Assembly (NCBI GenBank): GCA_034423135.1
Contig: DAOUJC010000011.1
Coordinates: 211,436-275,435, forward strand
From: JAPPHY01 sp034423135
GTDB lineage: Bacteria > Chloroflexota > Dehalococcoidia > Lucifugimonadales > UBA2985
DNA: 64,000 nucleotides
Reading direction: 5' to 3'
Position 1 is the stretch's first letter. Each line of letters begins with the position of its first letter. Of the stretch, positions 54,090 to 63,601 are shown piece after piece. A program made the position numbers and the translations under genes. The notes beneath the pieces were generated by a model. The model ran no database searches. It was not told where the DNA came from and was given only the letters and a program-made list of their open reading frames with translations.

Positions 54090-57000
54090 ATGAGCAAGAG
54101 ATTTTGGTCCTGGGCGATGGCCGTGACGATTGCGCTGCTGGTTGTTGCGCTGGCGGCATGTGAGTCTGATCCGACGCCTACGCCGACTCTGTCGCCCACG
54201 GATACGCCGGCGCCAACAGCCGCGGCCACTGCCACGGCCGAACCCACCGCGACACCGGCGCCAACTGCCACAGCCGTTGCCACGCCAGAGCCTGCCGCGC
54301 CATCGGTTCCATCGCCCACTGCGACACTGGCGCCCACTCCGACTCTCGCGCCCACTGCGACAGCAGAGCCGACTCCAACCGCAACCTCGGCGCCGCAGCC
54401 CACGGCTACTCCTGCTCCTACTTCCACACCCACCCCCGAACCCACCACAACGCCGGTGCCCGAAGAGCCGCTGGCATTCGACCCACTGGTGGTCCGGGGC
54501 ACCCTGTCAAACGGAATCAGGTACTACATCAGACACAACGAGGAGCCGCGGGACAGGGCTCAGATATCGCTTGTGGTGAAGGCTGGTTCCATCCATGAAG
54601 AGGAGCACCAGCGTGGCCTGGCGCACTACGTGGAGCACATGGCCTTCAATGGAACGGAACGCTTCGCGAAGCAGGAGATCATCGAGTACCTGGAGTCCAT
54701 CGGAAGCAGTCTTGGCCATGACGTCAACGCAAGCACCGGGTTCGAAAGGACATCCTACTTCCTGGAGATACCGACTGACGATCCTGAGATCACCGAAACC
54801 GCCTTCCAGATTCTCAGCGACTGGGCCTACGCAGTCACCTTCGATCCTGAGGAGGTTGAGCTGGAACGGGGAGTCATACTGGAGGAGTGGAGGCTGAGCC
54901 AGGGATTCTACTCAAGGTATCGGAGCACCCTCTTTCGGCTCATCTTTGGCACAGCGCTCTACGCTCAGCGGGCCCCCATCGGACTGACGGAGGTCATCGA
55001 GTCGGCGAATGCCGAGCTTCTCAGGGAGTACTACGACCGGTGGTACAGGCCCGGCCTGATGGCCGTGATCGCAGTTGGCGACTTTGACGTCAAGGACATG
55101 GAGGCCAAGGTGAAGCAGCACTTCGCGCCGCCTCCGGAGGGCGAGGCAGGCTATGAGAGCGCCGTAGCGGGTATAGCCACCAGCAGCCCGGTCGTGAACA
55201 TCCCAGGACACGCCGAGCCTGATATTGGAGTGTTCACCGACGCGGAATCGCCCGGCACCCAGTTCGTCCTCATCCGCAAGGTGGATCCCGACAACGTCCA
55301 GACCAAGTCTGACTTCCGGCGCTTCATGGTCGAAAGGCTCGCATTCATGATGCTGAACGCGCGGCTGTTCGAGCGAGCGCAGGAGGCGGACGCGCCATAC
55401 CTGGTGGCTGACGGCGACCGTTTGCCGTACGTGGAGCGGCTGGACATTCTGACGTTCTCAGCCTGGGTTGAGTCGGGCGGCATCGAGACAGGTCTGCAGG
55501 CCGTGTTGGAGGAGCTGCAACGCATCAGGTCCACGGATTCACAGAGGGTGAGCTGGCCCGCGAGAAGAGCAACCTCCTGAGACTGGCGGAGAGCTACTAC
55601 AGGCAGCGGGAGCAGATTCCGTCACGGAACTTCGTGAACGAGTACACTGAGCACTTTCTGAACGGGACTTCGGCCCCGGGAATTGAGGCCGAATGGGCGC
55701 TCTACCAGGAGCTTCTGGGCGAGATCACGTTGAGCGAGTTTGCCGAGGTCATCGAGCCTTGGACGAAGTCGGAGGACACGTCGCTGCTGGTCGTCAGGCC
55801 TGACGATACCGTGGGCGGTTCGGACGACGCACTGTCGAGTGCAACGCTGGCGCAGCTGCATAACGCCAGCACGTTGGACGTGGAGCCTTACGCGGACGAG
55901 CTTGGCGACGTGCCCCTCATGCCTGCAATCCCCACTCCGGGGAGCATCACTGGCGAAGAGCACATAGAGTCCATCGACGCTCAGCGATGGACTCTGTCCA
56001 ACGGCATCACTGTTATAGCCAAGCAGACCGACTTCCGCGACGACGAGGTGGAGTTCGTCGCCTTCAGCCCCGGGGGTCACTCGCTGGTCGCCGACGAAGA
56101 CCACGTGTCAGCCCGGTTCGCCACCGCCCTGGCGATAGGAAGCGGCGTGGGGCCGCACGATAGCGTAGCCTTGGATAAACTGCTGGCCGGGAAGAGAGTC
56201 TCGGTGTCCCCATACATCGGGGAGCTGTTCGAGGGCTTTATTGGCAACGCCTCACCTGAGGACATGGAGACCCTGTTCCAGCTGATCGCACTCTATGCCA
56301 CCGAACCGCGCCTTGACCCTGTGTTCTTCGACCAGTACGTGGCTCGCCTGCGCAGCGTTGCGGAGTTCTACGCAGCAGAGCCTGACTTGGTGCTCTTTGA
56401 CAAGGTGAATGTCGTGCTGAGCCAGAACCACCTGAGGGCGCGCCCCCTCACCGTCGAGCTGGTCGAAGAGCTGGACCTGGAACGCGCCGCCTCCGTGTAC
56501 GCCGACCGGTTCGCGGACATGGGCGACGCTACGTTCGTCTTCGTGGGCGCATTCGACTGGGATACGCTTCGCTCGCTGGCAGCCACGTACCTGGCCAGCC
56601 TGCCAACGGCGGGGCGAGTAGAGGAGTGGCGGGACACGGGAATCGATCCGCCGCCGGGCATCGAGGAGCACGTGGTACACAAGGGCGTTGAGCCGCGCAG
56701 CAACTCGGTGTTGGTCTATGCGGGTGACATGGAGTGGAGCCGCGAGGAAGACCTCAAGCTCAACGTTGCAAGCGAAATGCTAGGAATTCGCCTGCGCGAG
56801 CGGGTGCGCGAGGAGCTCGGAGGCACGTACAGCATAGTGGCGTACGCGAGTGGCTCCAGTCTGCCGGACCCGGAGTACCTGATCCAGATTATCTTCGGCA
56901 GCGACCCGACTCGCACCGAGGAGTTGTTCGACGAGATTCTGAACGAGATCGCCTGGCTGCGAGAGGGAGGCGAACAGGAGTACCTGGACAAGGCCAAGGA

Positions 57001-57217
57001 GCTACTTCGCACCTCAAGAGAGGAAGATCTGCGGGAAAATGCATTCTGGCTCAGCCAGATCATGGGCGCCTTGCAGATGGGAGAGCCCTTCGAGGCCGTT
57101 GTCGGCTTCGACGAGATTCTGGACGCCATAACCCTCCAGGACATCGCGGCTGTTGCCCGGCGCTACTTCACCGATGACCGCTACATCAGGGTGGTGCTGA
57201 GGCCGGAGGAGGAGTAG
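54090..57217 (+). pseudogene. M16-family zinc peptidase lipoprotein, split by a frameshift
   Basis: Two frames together encode one PqqL-like M16 protein of about 1040 residues. The first (54090-55580) has lipobox ALAAC near residue 24, a Thr/Pro linker to ~125, and the inverted zinc motif HYVEH (H179, E182, H183) with Glu259 placed right for the third ligand. After TQRIRS-like residues near 55528 the frame ends early. Deleting nothing but adding one base in the AGGTCC at 55527-55532 restores RIRVHGFTEGELAREKSNLLRLAESYYRQ and joins the second frame, which continues to TAG at 57215. The second half has the R/Y pair of M16 C-domains. Single-base error or inactivation; no slippery site seen. Confidence 0.82.
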
Positions 57218-57285
57218 GCCGCGATGGAGGGCTGGGACGGGAAGCGTTGCTTCTCCTTCACCATCAACAGGGCTGAGGTGTCGGA

Positions 57286-58032
57286 ATGCTGACCCCTAGA
57301 ATCGAGATTTTGCACTCAACGGAGCCGGCACACTGGCTTCGGGACCGGCTTGCGCCGTGGTGGCGTATAGAACCCGTCTTGACCGTAGGGTGGTTGGTGC
57401 CGGAGGGATATGACGCCTACGCCAAGATCTACCACAAGGCAGAGGTACAGGCTCCAGACATGAGTTGGAGGCGTGTTCGCTGGTCGGAGCTTGCCCGGGC
57501 GAACAACAGGCCCGTTCATCCAGAGATGTCCTTTCGAGAAGTTTCCGGCCTCGAAAGGGACGAGCATCGCTGGGGCCTCCATGAGCCCGACCTCTCGATG
57601 GACGATGTCGAATGCTCAGCCCTGATGACTGTCCTGAGCCGGTTCACCACCACACCGGAGCGGTGCTACTTCGCCGTATGGAACGGCTACGGAGGCATGT
57701 TCACAAAGGAACACTGCGAACAGCTCTTTGGAAAGCAGGCGGCGTTGCGCTTGAGCAGGGCAACGGTGCAGATCACTTTCAGGAGTCCGGACCACATTCT
57801 GTTCAGTGGACCGCTGGAGGCTGTGATGGACTTCCAGGGCTGGATGGGCGACAGGTGGTTCGGGCAAGCTCCCGACATCTGGTGGCCTGAAGACCGAGCA
57901 TGGTGCGTCTCATCCGAAATCGACGCTGATGTCACCTGCCTTGCCGGGAGTCACGGCTGCATTGCGGCTGTCCTTGACACTCCTGAACTCGAGGCACTGC
58001 CCACTCAGCTATCCCATGTAGTGAGAGGGTGA
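57286..58032 (+). CDS. Protein of unknown function
   Basis: 248 residues, cytoplasmic by composition. Recognisable phrases: WLVPEGYDAYAKIYHKA, RVRWSELARANNRPVHPEMSF, ALMTVLSRFTTTPERCYFAVWNGYGG, and AWCVSSEIDADVTCLAGSHGCIAAVL. I recall such single-domain proteins in actinobacteria but no assigned role. Trp- and His-rich; it might be an immunity or small-molecule binding protein. Start at ATG 57286. Confidence 0.6.
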   Translation: MLTPRIEILHSTEPAHWLRDRLAPWWRIEPVLTVGWLVPEGYDAYAKIYHKAEVQAPDMSWRRVRWSELARANNRPVHPEMSFREVSGLERDEHRWGLHEPDLSMDDVECSALMTVLSRFTTTPERCYFAVWNGYGGMFTKEHCEQLFGKQAALRLSRATVQITFRSPDHILFSGPLEAVMDFQGWMGDRWFGQAPDIWWPEDRAWCVSSEIDADVTCLAGSHGCIAAVLDTPELEALPTQLSHVVRG

Positions 58033-58541
58033 CTAGGCCGGCACGGCTGTCCGCGAGGAAACTGTCCTCGGTTTGACCCCTAGTGGCCCCTTTGTCGCCG
58101 ACCATTTGCGGGTAAAGCTCATGCGTGAACGAGAAGTCACCCCTGCGAAAGGAGACTTTTGCATGACTTACCTGGGAGCTGCGCGACCCCGCTCATCCTG
58201 AGCTTGTCGAAGGAAATGAGCGGGGGAATATGCGCCTACAGCCTGCCCGCTCAAGTGGTTCGACAGGCTCACCACGAGTGGGCAAGAGATGGCATTGCAA
58301 CTCACCGCCGCATCGGCATGGGCCCCAACTGGGATCATTCAAAGGTCTCCGAAAGCAGGGGTTTAGGAAGCCATGCTTAGAGGAAATAGATTCCCGCTCC
58401 CCGCTTTCGCGGGGACAAGCTTCGCGGGAATGACGAGAAGCGCATTTTCCTTGGGGACTCGCTTCAATTACGCATAAGTCTCTCATGATGGCGTGTCATA
58501 CGGGTTGACCGGCGATTCTGTGGTATATTCTCCGTATAGTG
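58033..58541. repeat. Intergenic region with palindromes and other repeats
   Basis: 509 bases with no gene supported. Palindrome copies lie at 58187-58225 (subtype A) and 58246-58283 (subtype B), joined by the GGGGGAATATGCGCCTACAG spacer. A third family, GATTCCCGCTC with the complementary GCGGGAATGACG, occupies about 58388-58437. A TATATT and a TATAGT near 58524-58540 may belong to the downstream gene's promoter. Confidence 0.7.
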
Positions 58542-59759
58542 ATGCGGGTCGTCAGTAAGTCACGAGTTGCTTCGCTGCTGATAGCGATAGTCCTGCTCAT
58601 CTTCGCTTCGGCGGCGTGCTCGGGCAATGACACCGAGCCGCCGGCCGAGGAACCTCAGCCTACAGCCGTTCCCACTTCGACTCACACTCCTCGTCCGCCA
58701 CCAACCTCCACCACGTCGCCGACGCCTTCGCCCGACCCGACGGCTACGGACGTCGCCAGTCCATCCGGCGTGCCACCCGCATCACCAGGTAGCGTGCAGC
58801 TGCCTCACGACGAGGGCGTCCACCTCTCAGGCCTGGAGTGGTTCTACTTCAACGGCCACCTGACCGCGGAGAACGGACAGGAGTTCAGCTATCACTTCGT
58901 GACCTTCCAGACCGTGCAGCCCTCCGGACTGACCTCCCGGCTGGCCCAGGTGAGCTGGGCAGACCACGCGGAAACGCTGCACCTCACCGGGGAAAGGGCA
59001 GCGGCGCCTCGGCCGGAGGCGACGTCGGGCGAGTTCGATATGCCAACTGCCGATTGGAGGATGAGCGGCGACGGAGAGGAGTACCAGCTCAGCTTTGGCG
59101 TAGGGGAGTACGCCCTTGAGCTTGAGGCCGTATCGCAGAAGCCCGCCGTGCTGCACCACGGTTCCGGGCTGGTAGACCTCGGTATTGCGGGCAAGACGTA
59201 CTACTACTCACGGACGCGCCTGGAGACCTCCGGCACGGTGACCGTCGGCGGCGTTTCTCACGCCGTAACCGGGGTATCCTGGATGGACCACCAGTGGGGA
59301 GAGTTCACCATTCTGGGCATCGGATGGGACTGGCTCAGCCTGAACCTCGACGACGGCTCCGACCTGACGGTCTCCGTGGTGTGGGAGCAGGAGGAGCACA
59401 AACACATCAGCACGTACGGCACTTACGTACCGGCCGACTCATTCGCGGTACATCTGCCCGGCGACGACGTTTCGCTGGAGCCCGGTGGGACCTGGACCAG
59501 CCCTGAGACGGGGGCTGTCTACCCCATCGACTGGCGGCTGCGTGTCGACTCGCTGGAGCTGGACTTGTCGCTGACGGCCGCTATGGAGGAGGCCGAGTTC
59601 GCTCTGAGCTCGTTTATTCCAGTGGTGTATTGGGAGGGGTCGGTTGAGGCTGCGGGTACGAAGGGAGGGACGCCGGTAGAGGGCCGCGGATTCGTGGAGA
59701 TGGTGGGGTATGCCCCCTTCGCACTCGAGATACCGGCGACCGAGCCGGCCCAGCGGTGA
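58542..59759 (+). CDS. AttH/CrtC-like lipocalin-type lipoprotein
   Basis: 405 residues. The lipoprotein signal ends FASAAC (Cys ~26), followed by a Thr/Pro/Ser linker to about 80. The rest fits the AttH/CrtC family: LEWFYFNGHLTAENGQEFSYHFVTFQ near the start and GVSWMDHQWGEF in the middle, the family hallmark, with WDWLSLNLDDGSDL after it. Members bind or modify lipids and isoprenoids; the substrate is unknown. The ATG at 58542 directly follows a GTG in frame. Confidence 0.82.
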   Translation: MRVVSKSRVASLLIAIVLLIFASAACSGNDTEPPAEEPQPTAVPTSTHTPRPPPTSTTSPTPSPDPTATDVASPSGVPPASPGSVQLPHDEGVHLSGLEWFYFNGHLTAENGQEFSYHFVTFQTVQPSGLTSRLAQVSWADHAETLHLTGERAAAPRPEATSGEFDMPTADWRMSGDGEEYQLSFGVGEYALELEAVSQKPAVLHHGSGLVDLGIAGKTYYYSRTRLETSGTVTVGGVSHAVTGVSWMDHQWGEFTILGIGWDWLSLNLDDGSDLTVSVVWEQEEHKHISTYGTYVPADSFAVHLPGDDVSLEPGGTWTSPETGAVYPIDWRLRVDSLELDLSLTAAMEEAEFALSSFIPVVYWEGSVEAAGTKGGTPVEGRGFVEMVGYAPFALEIPATEPAQR

Positions 59760-59780
59760 TGGGAGCCGTGACGGGAGACC

Positions 59781-59892
59781 AACTAGCGTCGATCAGCCTC
59801 CGGGCTACGTAGCCGCCCGTGTAGCCGAAGGCGCCGGTCACGACGGCCAGTTCAGGATGTCCCACAATCACGGTATCTTCAACATCCACCAC
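59781..59892 (-). pseudogene. Remnant of an NAD-dependent epimerase-type gene
   Basis: A minus-strand frame has about 37 residues ending ELAVVTGAFGYTGGYVARRLIDAS. This is the start of an extended-SDR Rossmann fold (VTGAFGYTGxYVARRLI). After that it runs into antisense of the AttH-like gene with no further match. Only the N-terminal nucleotide-binding segment survives, so it is a fragment of a deleted gene. Confidence 0.5.
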
Positions 59893-59919
59893 ATCGTAGC
59901 CATATGCGATGTACCCTCC

Positions 59920-60810
59920 TCAGGGGAGGTCGAACACCACCACCCCGTAGTCTTCCCTCGCTTGTTCACTCGGATAGTCGCCATCGCCCGCGTACATCAC
60001 GTTGTCAATGCCGAAACGCGCCATAACCTCAATCGAGAATGTCCAGCCGTCAATGTGGGCCGCCCGATTGACGTAGTAGTCCTGGAACTGGTCCGGCAAG
60101 AACCCATAGACGAGGGCGTCCACGCTCACGCCGACCTTCTCCAGAAAAGCCTGTTCCTCTCTGACCGCGGCCGGCCTTCTTGAGAGGACCACTTCGACGA
60201 ATTTCCTCCGTCGTTCCGGCGAGGGGGGGTCAACCCCCTCTGCGACTAACTCGTCGTATTGCTGTGCCAGCAGCTCTTCAACGGTCAGGCCGAGTCCCTG
60301 GGCGAGGTGTTCGTCCTGCTGCTCCGACCCGTGCCAACCGACTATCGAGCCGGCCATTATCGTCTTGTTCCTTCCCGCAGTGAAGATGTAGTTTGCACAG
60401 GACGAGAAGCACAGCTCGTCAACCACCACGTCGATGCCGTGCTCGAATATCCAATGGCCCAGCTTGATGCCTTCATCGGTTTCACCGCCGGCGGAGCTGA
60501 CGCGCAGCGTTGTGATCTCGTCCTCCTGACCTTTCACGAGGTCGAGGAAGCTCTCATAGAACCCTTCCTCCAGGCTGCCGTTCATCACCACCGTACGGCC
60601 TTCGATGGACAGGGCTGCGGCATCGCCCTCCATTGGTGGGACGGGAGCCTCAATCGACTCTGTAGGGATGGGGCTGGCGGTAGGCGTAGGCGCAGGCGCA
60701 GTGGCAGTGGGAACGGCGGTCTGCGTCGCGACAGGACCCGAACACGCCACGGCCAACACCAGCATGAATACTGAGATGACGGACAGACTCCGCCATGGAA
60801 CGAAGCTCAT
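59920..60810 (-). CDS. ClpP/SppA-like serine peptidase-type lipoprotein
   Basis: About 296 residues. The signal peptide and lipobox are LVLAVAC, followed by a Thr/Pro linker (TATAPAPTPTASPIPT). The core resembles the COG3904-type periplasmic ClpP-fold: RTVVMNGSLEEG, LRVSSAGGETDEGIKLG (oxyanion Gly-Gly), and VVVDELCFSSCANYIFTAG with a serine in the nucleophile position, then SIVGWHGS. Substrate unknown. The start is uncertain between ATG 60810 at the signal peptide and ATG 60855. It follows the zincin gene on the same strand with the 3' end of that gene touching it. Confidence 0.72.
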   Translation of the reverse strand: MSFVPWRSLSVISVFMLVLAVACSGPVATQTAVPTATAPAPTPTASPIPTESIEAPVPPMEGDAAALSIEGRTVVMNGSLEEGFYESFLDLVKGQEDEITTLRVSSAGGETDEGIKLGHWIFEHGIDVVVDELCFSSCANYIFTAGRNKTIMAGSIVGWHGSEQQDEHLAQGLGLTVEELLAQQYDELVAEGVDPPSPERRRKFVEVVLSRRPAAVREEQAFLEKVGVSVDALVYGFLPDQFQDYYVNRAAHIDGWTFSIEVMARFGIDNVMYAGDGDYPSEQAREDYGVVVFDLP

Positions 60811-60841
60811 GGCGGAGTCAGTCACCCTCCATTGACGCCCC

Positions 60842-62512
60842 TTATCCCCCTTCATGCAGGGCGCAGTCCTTGTCGAATGTGCCGAACTCGAACCAGAAGG
60901 AATTGCACCACCGCTGAAACTCCGCGACCCGCCCTCCGCTCACGGAGACCTCATAGCTGCCGTCGTCGTTGCGGGACACCTGAAGGCGAACGCCGCCGCC
61001 TATTTCGCGGGTCTCGCCGTCGTGCATGACCGAGAAGTCGTCCCGGCCCCAGTTCACGTCGTCGGCGACATCAGGGTTGCGCTCGTCGTATAGGGCGGGG
61101 CCGAAGCGGGCATTTATTCCCGTGCCGGTGGACTGGTCGTACCGGCTCACAAGCACCCCGTCGTAGCGGAAGGCACGCTCGGAAGTCGGAGTGTACACCT
61201 GGGGCGTCTGGTCCACATAGGCGGGGTTGCGCTCATCCAACACCTCGACCGTGGTGAAGGCATACTTTCTCCCGGAGGAAATCACGAGGAACTGATTGCC
61301 CCTCTCCCGGGGCGGTTGTAGCGTGTACGTCCCGGAATCGGCCAGGTGCAGCGCGACCTCCGACGGGTCGATCCACCCTGCGGCGTAGCGGTTCACAGCG
61401 AGGGTCGAGGGCATGTCCTGATGCCAACCCAACGTGGGATTCAGCGATAGCGCCGACATGAAGTCCAGGGCGTTGCTGTACGGGTTGGGGATTCCGTCCT
61501 CTTCTGCGGGCCACCGCACCTCGGCATGGGAGTGAGGCCAGCCCATCCAGGCATGGCCCATCTCGTGCACCAGAGCTTCCATGTTCGCCTCGCGCAGGCT
61601 CACCAGGCCCATGCGCACACCGCCGTTGTAGGCATCGCCGCCCCGGTCGGTCGTCACGTCGGTCAGCAGGAGGCGGTTCAGGCCCCCGGGAGCGCCCAGG
61701 TCGCAGGGGTAGCTGTCCGCCGCCTTGCCCCGGCAGTCCATCACGCCGGCAAGCCTAATCTGCTGGCCATGCACGTCATCGGGAGAACCTTCCCCCTCCA
61801 ACTTGAAGTCATTGCCAGCACGGAAGCGCATCCTGAGCTTGCCTTCCGACATCTTCTCGAAATAGGCGGCGACGTGGGTGTTCAGGATGTTCACCGCCTC
61901 AGCCATGCCCATAGTCTCCCGCTCGCCGTCGTCCTCGAACCATCCGGGCGCATCCGGTGGGACGCGGACGATGTCAACCATAATGTCCAGGTCGCCCAGC
62001 GAGTAGTAAGTCGGGTCGACCGGCGGGTCCAGGTAGGTACTGTCCGGGTACGTCCCGGTCGGCGTACACCCCCCGAAGCCCATGAAGCCGTAGCGCAGGT
62101 AGCTGCCGTTGCCGTAGTACCGGATCAACGAAAGCGGATCGGAGCCTCCGAGGTCGGTCATTCCGGCATCTATCCAGGGGGATGTGTCATTCTCCTGGGA
62201 CAAGCAGGAGTACGGCTCCGACTCTGTCCACCAGTCCTGGGGCTCCATGCCGTTCCACCTGGCGAAAGGGTCGGCACCCAGCGGCCTCGCCACGCCGGGA
62301 GGCGCGACCGTCGGCCATGGCGTGGAGCTCTCCTTTGCCGTCGGCGAAGGCGTGGGGCTCTCCATGACCGTGGGTGTAGGGGTATGGCCGGAGCTGTCGG
62401 CAGGCCCCGTCGGCGTACTGTCCGGCTGCCCGTTGCATGCCGCCAATACGAGCAGCATCAGAGCAGTTCCGCCCGCTGAGACCAGCCACCGAATGAAAGT
62501 TCGTCGCCTCAT
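60842..62512 (-). CDS. Zincin-like metallopeptidase lipoprotein
   Basis: 556 residues. Signal peptide and lipobox LVLAAC (Cys26), then a Thr/Pro/Ser linker to about 70. Near residues 316-327 is HEMGHAWMGWPH: His316, Glu317 and His320 give HExxH, and His327 could be the third zinc ligand, one residue further than in metzincins. The ~230 residues before it and 230 after it look beta-rich. Resembles M6/M12-like secreted peptidases without matching one family. ATGA overlaps the RCC1-like gene upstream; GAGAGGAAGC precedes the ATG. Confidence 0.75.
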   Translation of the reverse strand: MRRRTFIRWLVSAGGTALMLLVLAACNGQPDSTPTGPADSSGHTPTPTVMESPTPSPTAKESSTPWPTVAPPGVARPLGADPFARWNGMEPQDWWTESEPYSCLSQENDTSPWIDAGMTDLGGSDPLSLIRYYGNGSYLRYGFMGFGGCTPTGTYPDSTYLDPPVDPTYYSLGDLDIMVDIVRVPPDAPGWFEDDGERETMGMAEAVNILNTHVAAYFEKMSEGKLRMRFRAGNDFKLEGEGSPDDVHGQQIRLAGVMDCRGKAADSYPCDLGAPGGLNRLLLTDVTTDRGGDAYNGGVRMGLVSLREANMEALVHEMGHAWMGWPHSHAEVRWPAEEDGIPNPYSNALDFMSALSLNPTLGWHQDMPSTLAVNRYAAGWIDPSEVALHLADSGTYTLQPPRERGNQFLVISSGRKYAFTTVEVLDERNPAYVDQTPQVYTPTSERAFRYDGVLVSRYDQSTGTGINARFGPALYDERNPDVADDVNWGRDDFSVMHDGETREIGGGVRLQVSRNDDGSYEVSVSGGRVAEFQRWCNSFWFEFGTFDKDCALHEGG

Positions 62513-63579
62513 TGCTTCCTCTCCCTTGGCGGCGTGGCTTTGCCGAGAGTGTCCTCGCCCCAGCAGACCACGGTGCCGTCCGTTCTCACGCCACAGGAAT
62601 GCCGCCACCCAGCGCCAACCGAGGCGAACTCCCCCTCAGGCGGCGTGGCTTGACCGAAAGAGTCATCGCCCCAACAGGCCCCGGAGCCGTCGGTCCTCAC
62701 GCCGCAGGCGTGGCCGGCCCCGGCGCTGATCGAGGCGAACTCCCCCTGCGGCGGCGTGTCGTCACTCCAGCATTCGACGGTGCCGTCGGTTCTCAACCCG
62801 CAGACGGGGCCGTCGATGCTGACCGAGGCGAACTCCCCCTCAGGAATCCAAATTTCACCGCCGGTGGCCGCGCCCCAACAGACGACCGCGGCGTCGCTCC
62901 TCACCCCGCAGGTGGTGTCATCCCCGGCGCTGACGGAGACGAACTCTCCCTCCGGCGGCGTGGACTGACCGTCTTCGTCATCGCCCCAGCAGGCCACGGA
63001 GCCGTCCCGCCGCACCCCGCAGGTGTAGGCGGACCCGGCGCTGACGGAGGAGAACTCCCCCTCCGGCGGCGTGGCCTGACCAACATTGTCACGGCCCCAG
63101 CACTCAACGGCGCCGTCGATCCTCACCCCGCAGGTGTGGTTGCTCCCGGCGCTGACGGAGGAGAACTCCCCAGGGGGCGGCGCGCCTTCACCGAAGAGGT
63201 CAGCGCCCCAGCATTCGACTGCGCCGTTGGTTCTCACGCCGCAGCTGTGGTTGGTCGAGGCGCTGACCGAGGCGAACGTCCCTTGGGCCGTTCCTCCTCC
63301 GCCGGTGTCCGGTGTCGCCGTGGGTGCCGGCTCTGCGGTTGCCGCGTCGGACGTGCGCGTTGCTTCTCCGCCGGTCTCCCGTACCTCCGCCGCGGACGAA
63401 CGCGGCGTGGCTTGGGCCCCGCCATTCGCGGGCGTGTCGTCCCCATCTCCGCAGGCTGCCAGCGCGACGACTAGTAGAAGGGCCATGCAGAGCGCGGAGA
63501 AGGCCACAGGCCAGGATGGGCCGATGGTCGCCCGCACCGACCGGAGAACCTGCATCAACATATGGTTCCCACCTGCCAT
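62509..63579 (-). CDS. RCC1-like repeat lipoprotein
   Basis: 356 residues. A signal peptide and lipobox (VVALAAC) are followed by a ~70-residue Ala/Thr/Pro/Gly linker. Then come seven RCC1/alpha-tubulin-suppressor-like repeats of about 37 residues with the consensus CGVRTDGTVxCWGDD, G-Q-x-T-P-P, and GEFxSVSAG. Each has two Cys nine residues apart, probably disulfide-bonded outside the cell. Seven blades are typical of a beta-propeller. Two repeats (the fourth and fifth) are divergent or shortened. ATG at 63579 follows GGAG at 7 bases. It overlaps the zincin gene by four bases. Confidence 0.88.
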   Translation of the reverse strand: MAGGNHMLMQVLRSVRATIGPSWPVAFSALCMALLLVVALAACGDGDDTPANGGAQATPRSSAAEVRETGGEATRTSDAATAEPAPTATPDTGGGGTAQGTFASVSASTNHSCGVRTNGAVECWGADLFGEGAPPPGEFSSVSAGSNHTCGVRIDGAVECWGRDNVGQATPPEGEFSSVSAGSAYTCGVRRDGSVACWGDDEDGQSTPPEGEFVSVSAGDDTTCGVRSDAAVVCWGAATGGEIWIPEGEFASVSIDGPVCGLRTDGTVECWSDDTPPQGEFASISAGAGHACGVRTDGSGACWGDDSFGQATPPEGEFASVGAGWRHSCGVRTDGTVVCWGEDTLGKATPPRERKQ

Positions 63580-63601
63580 TGCACCGCTCCTGCACACGAC
63601 G

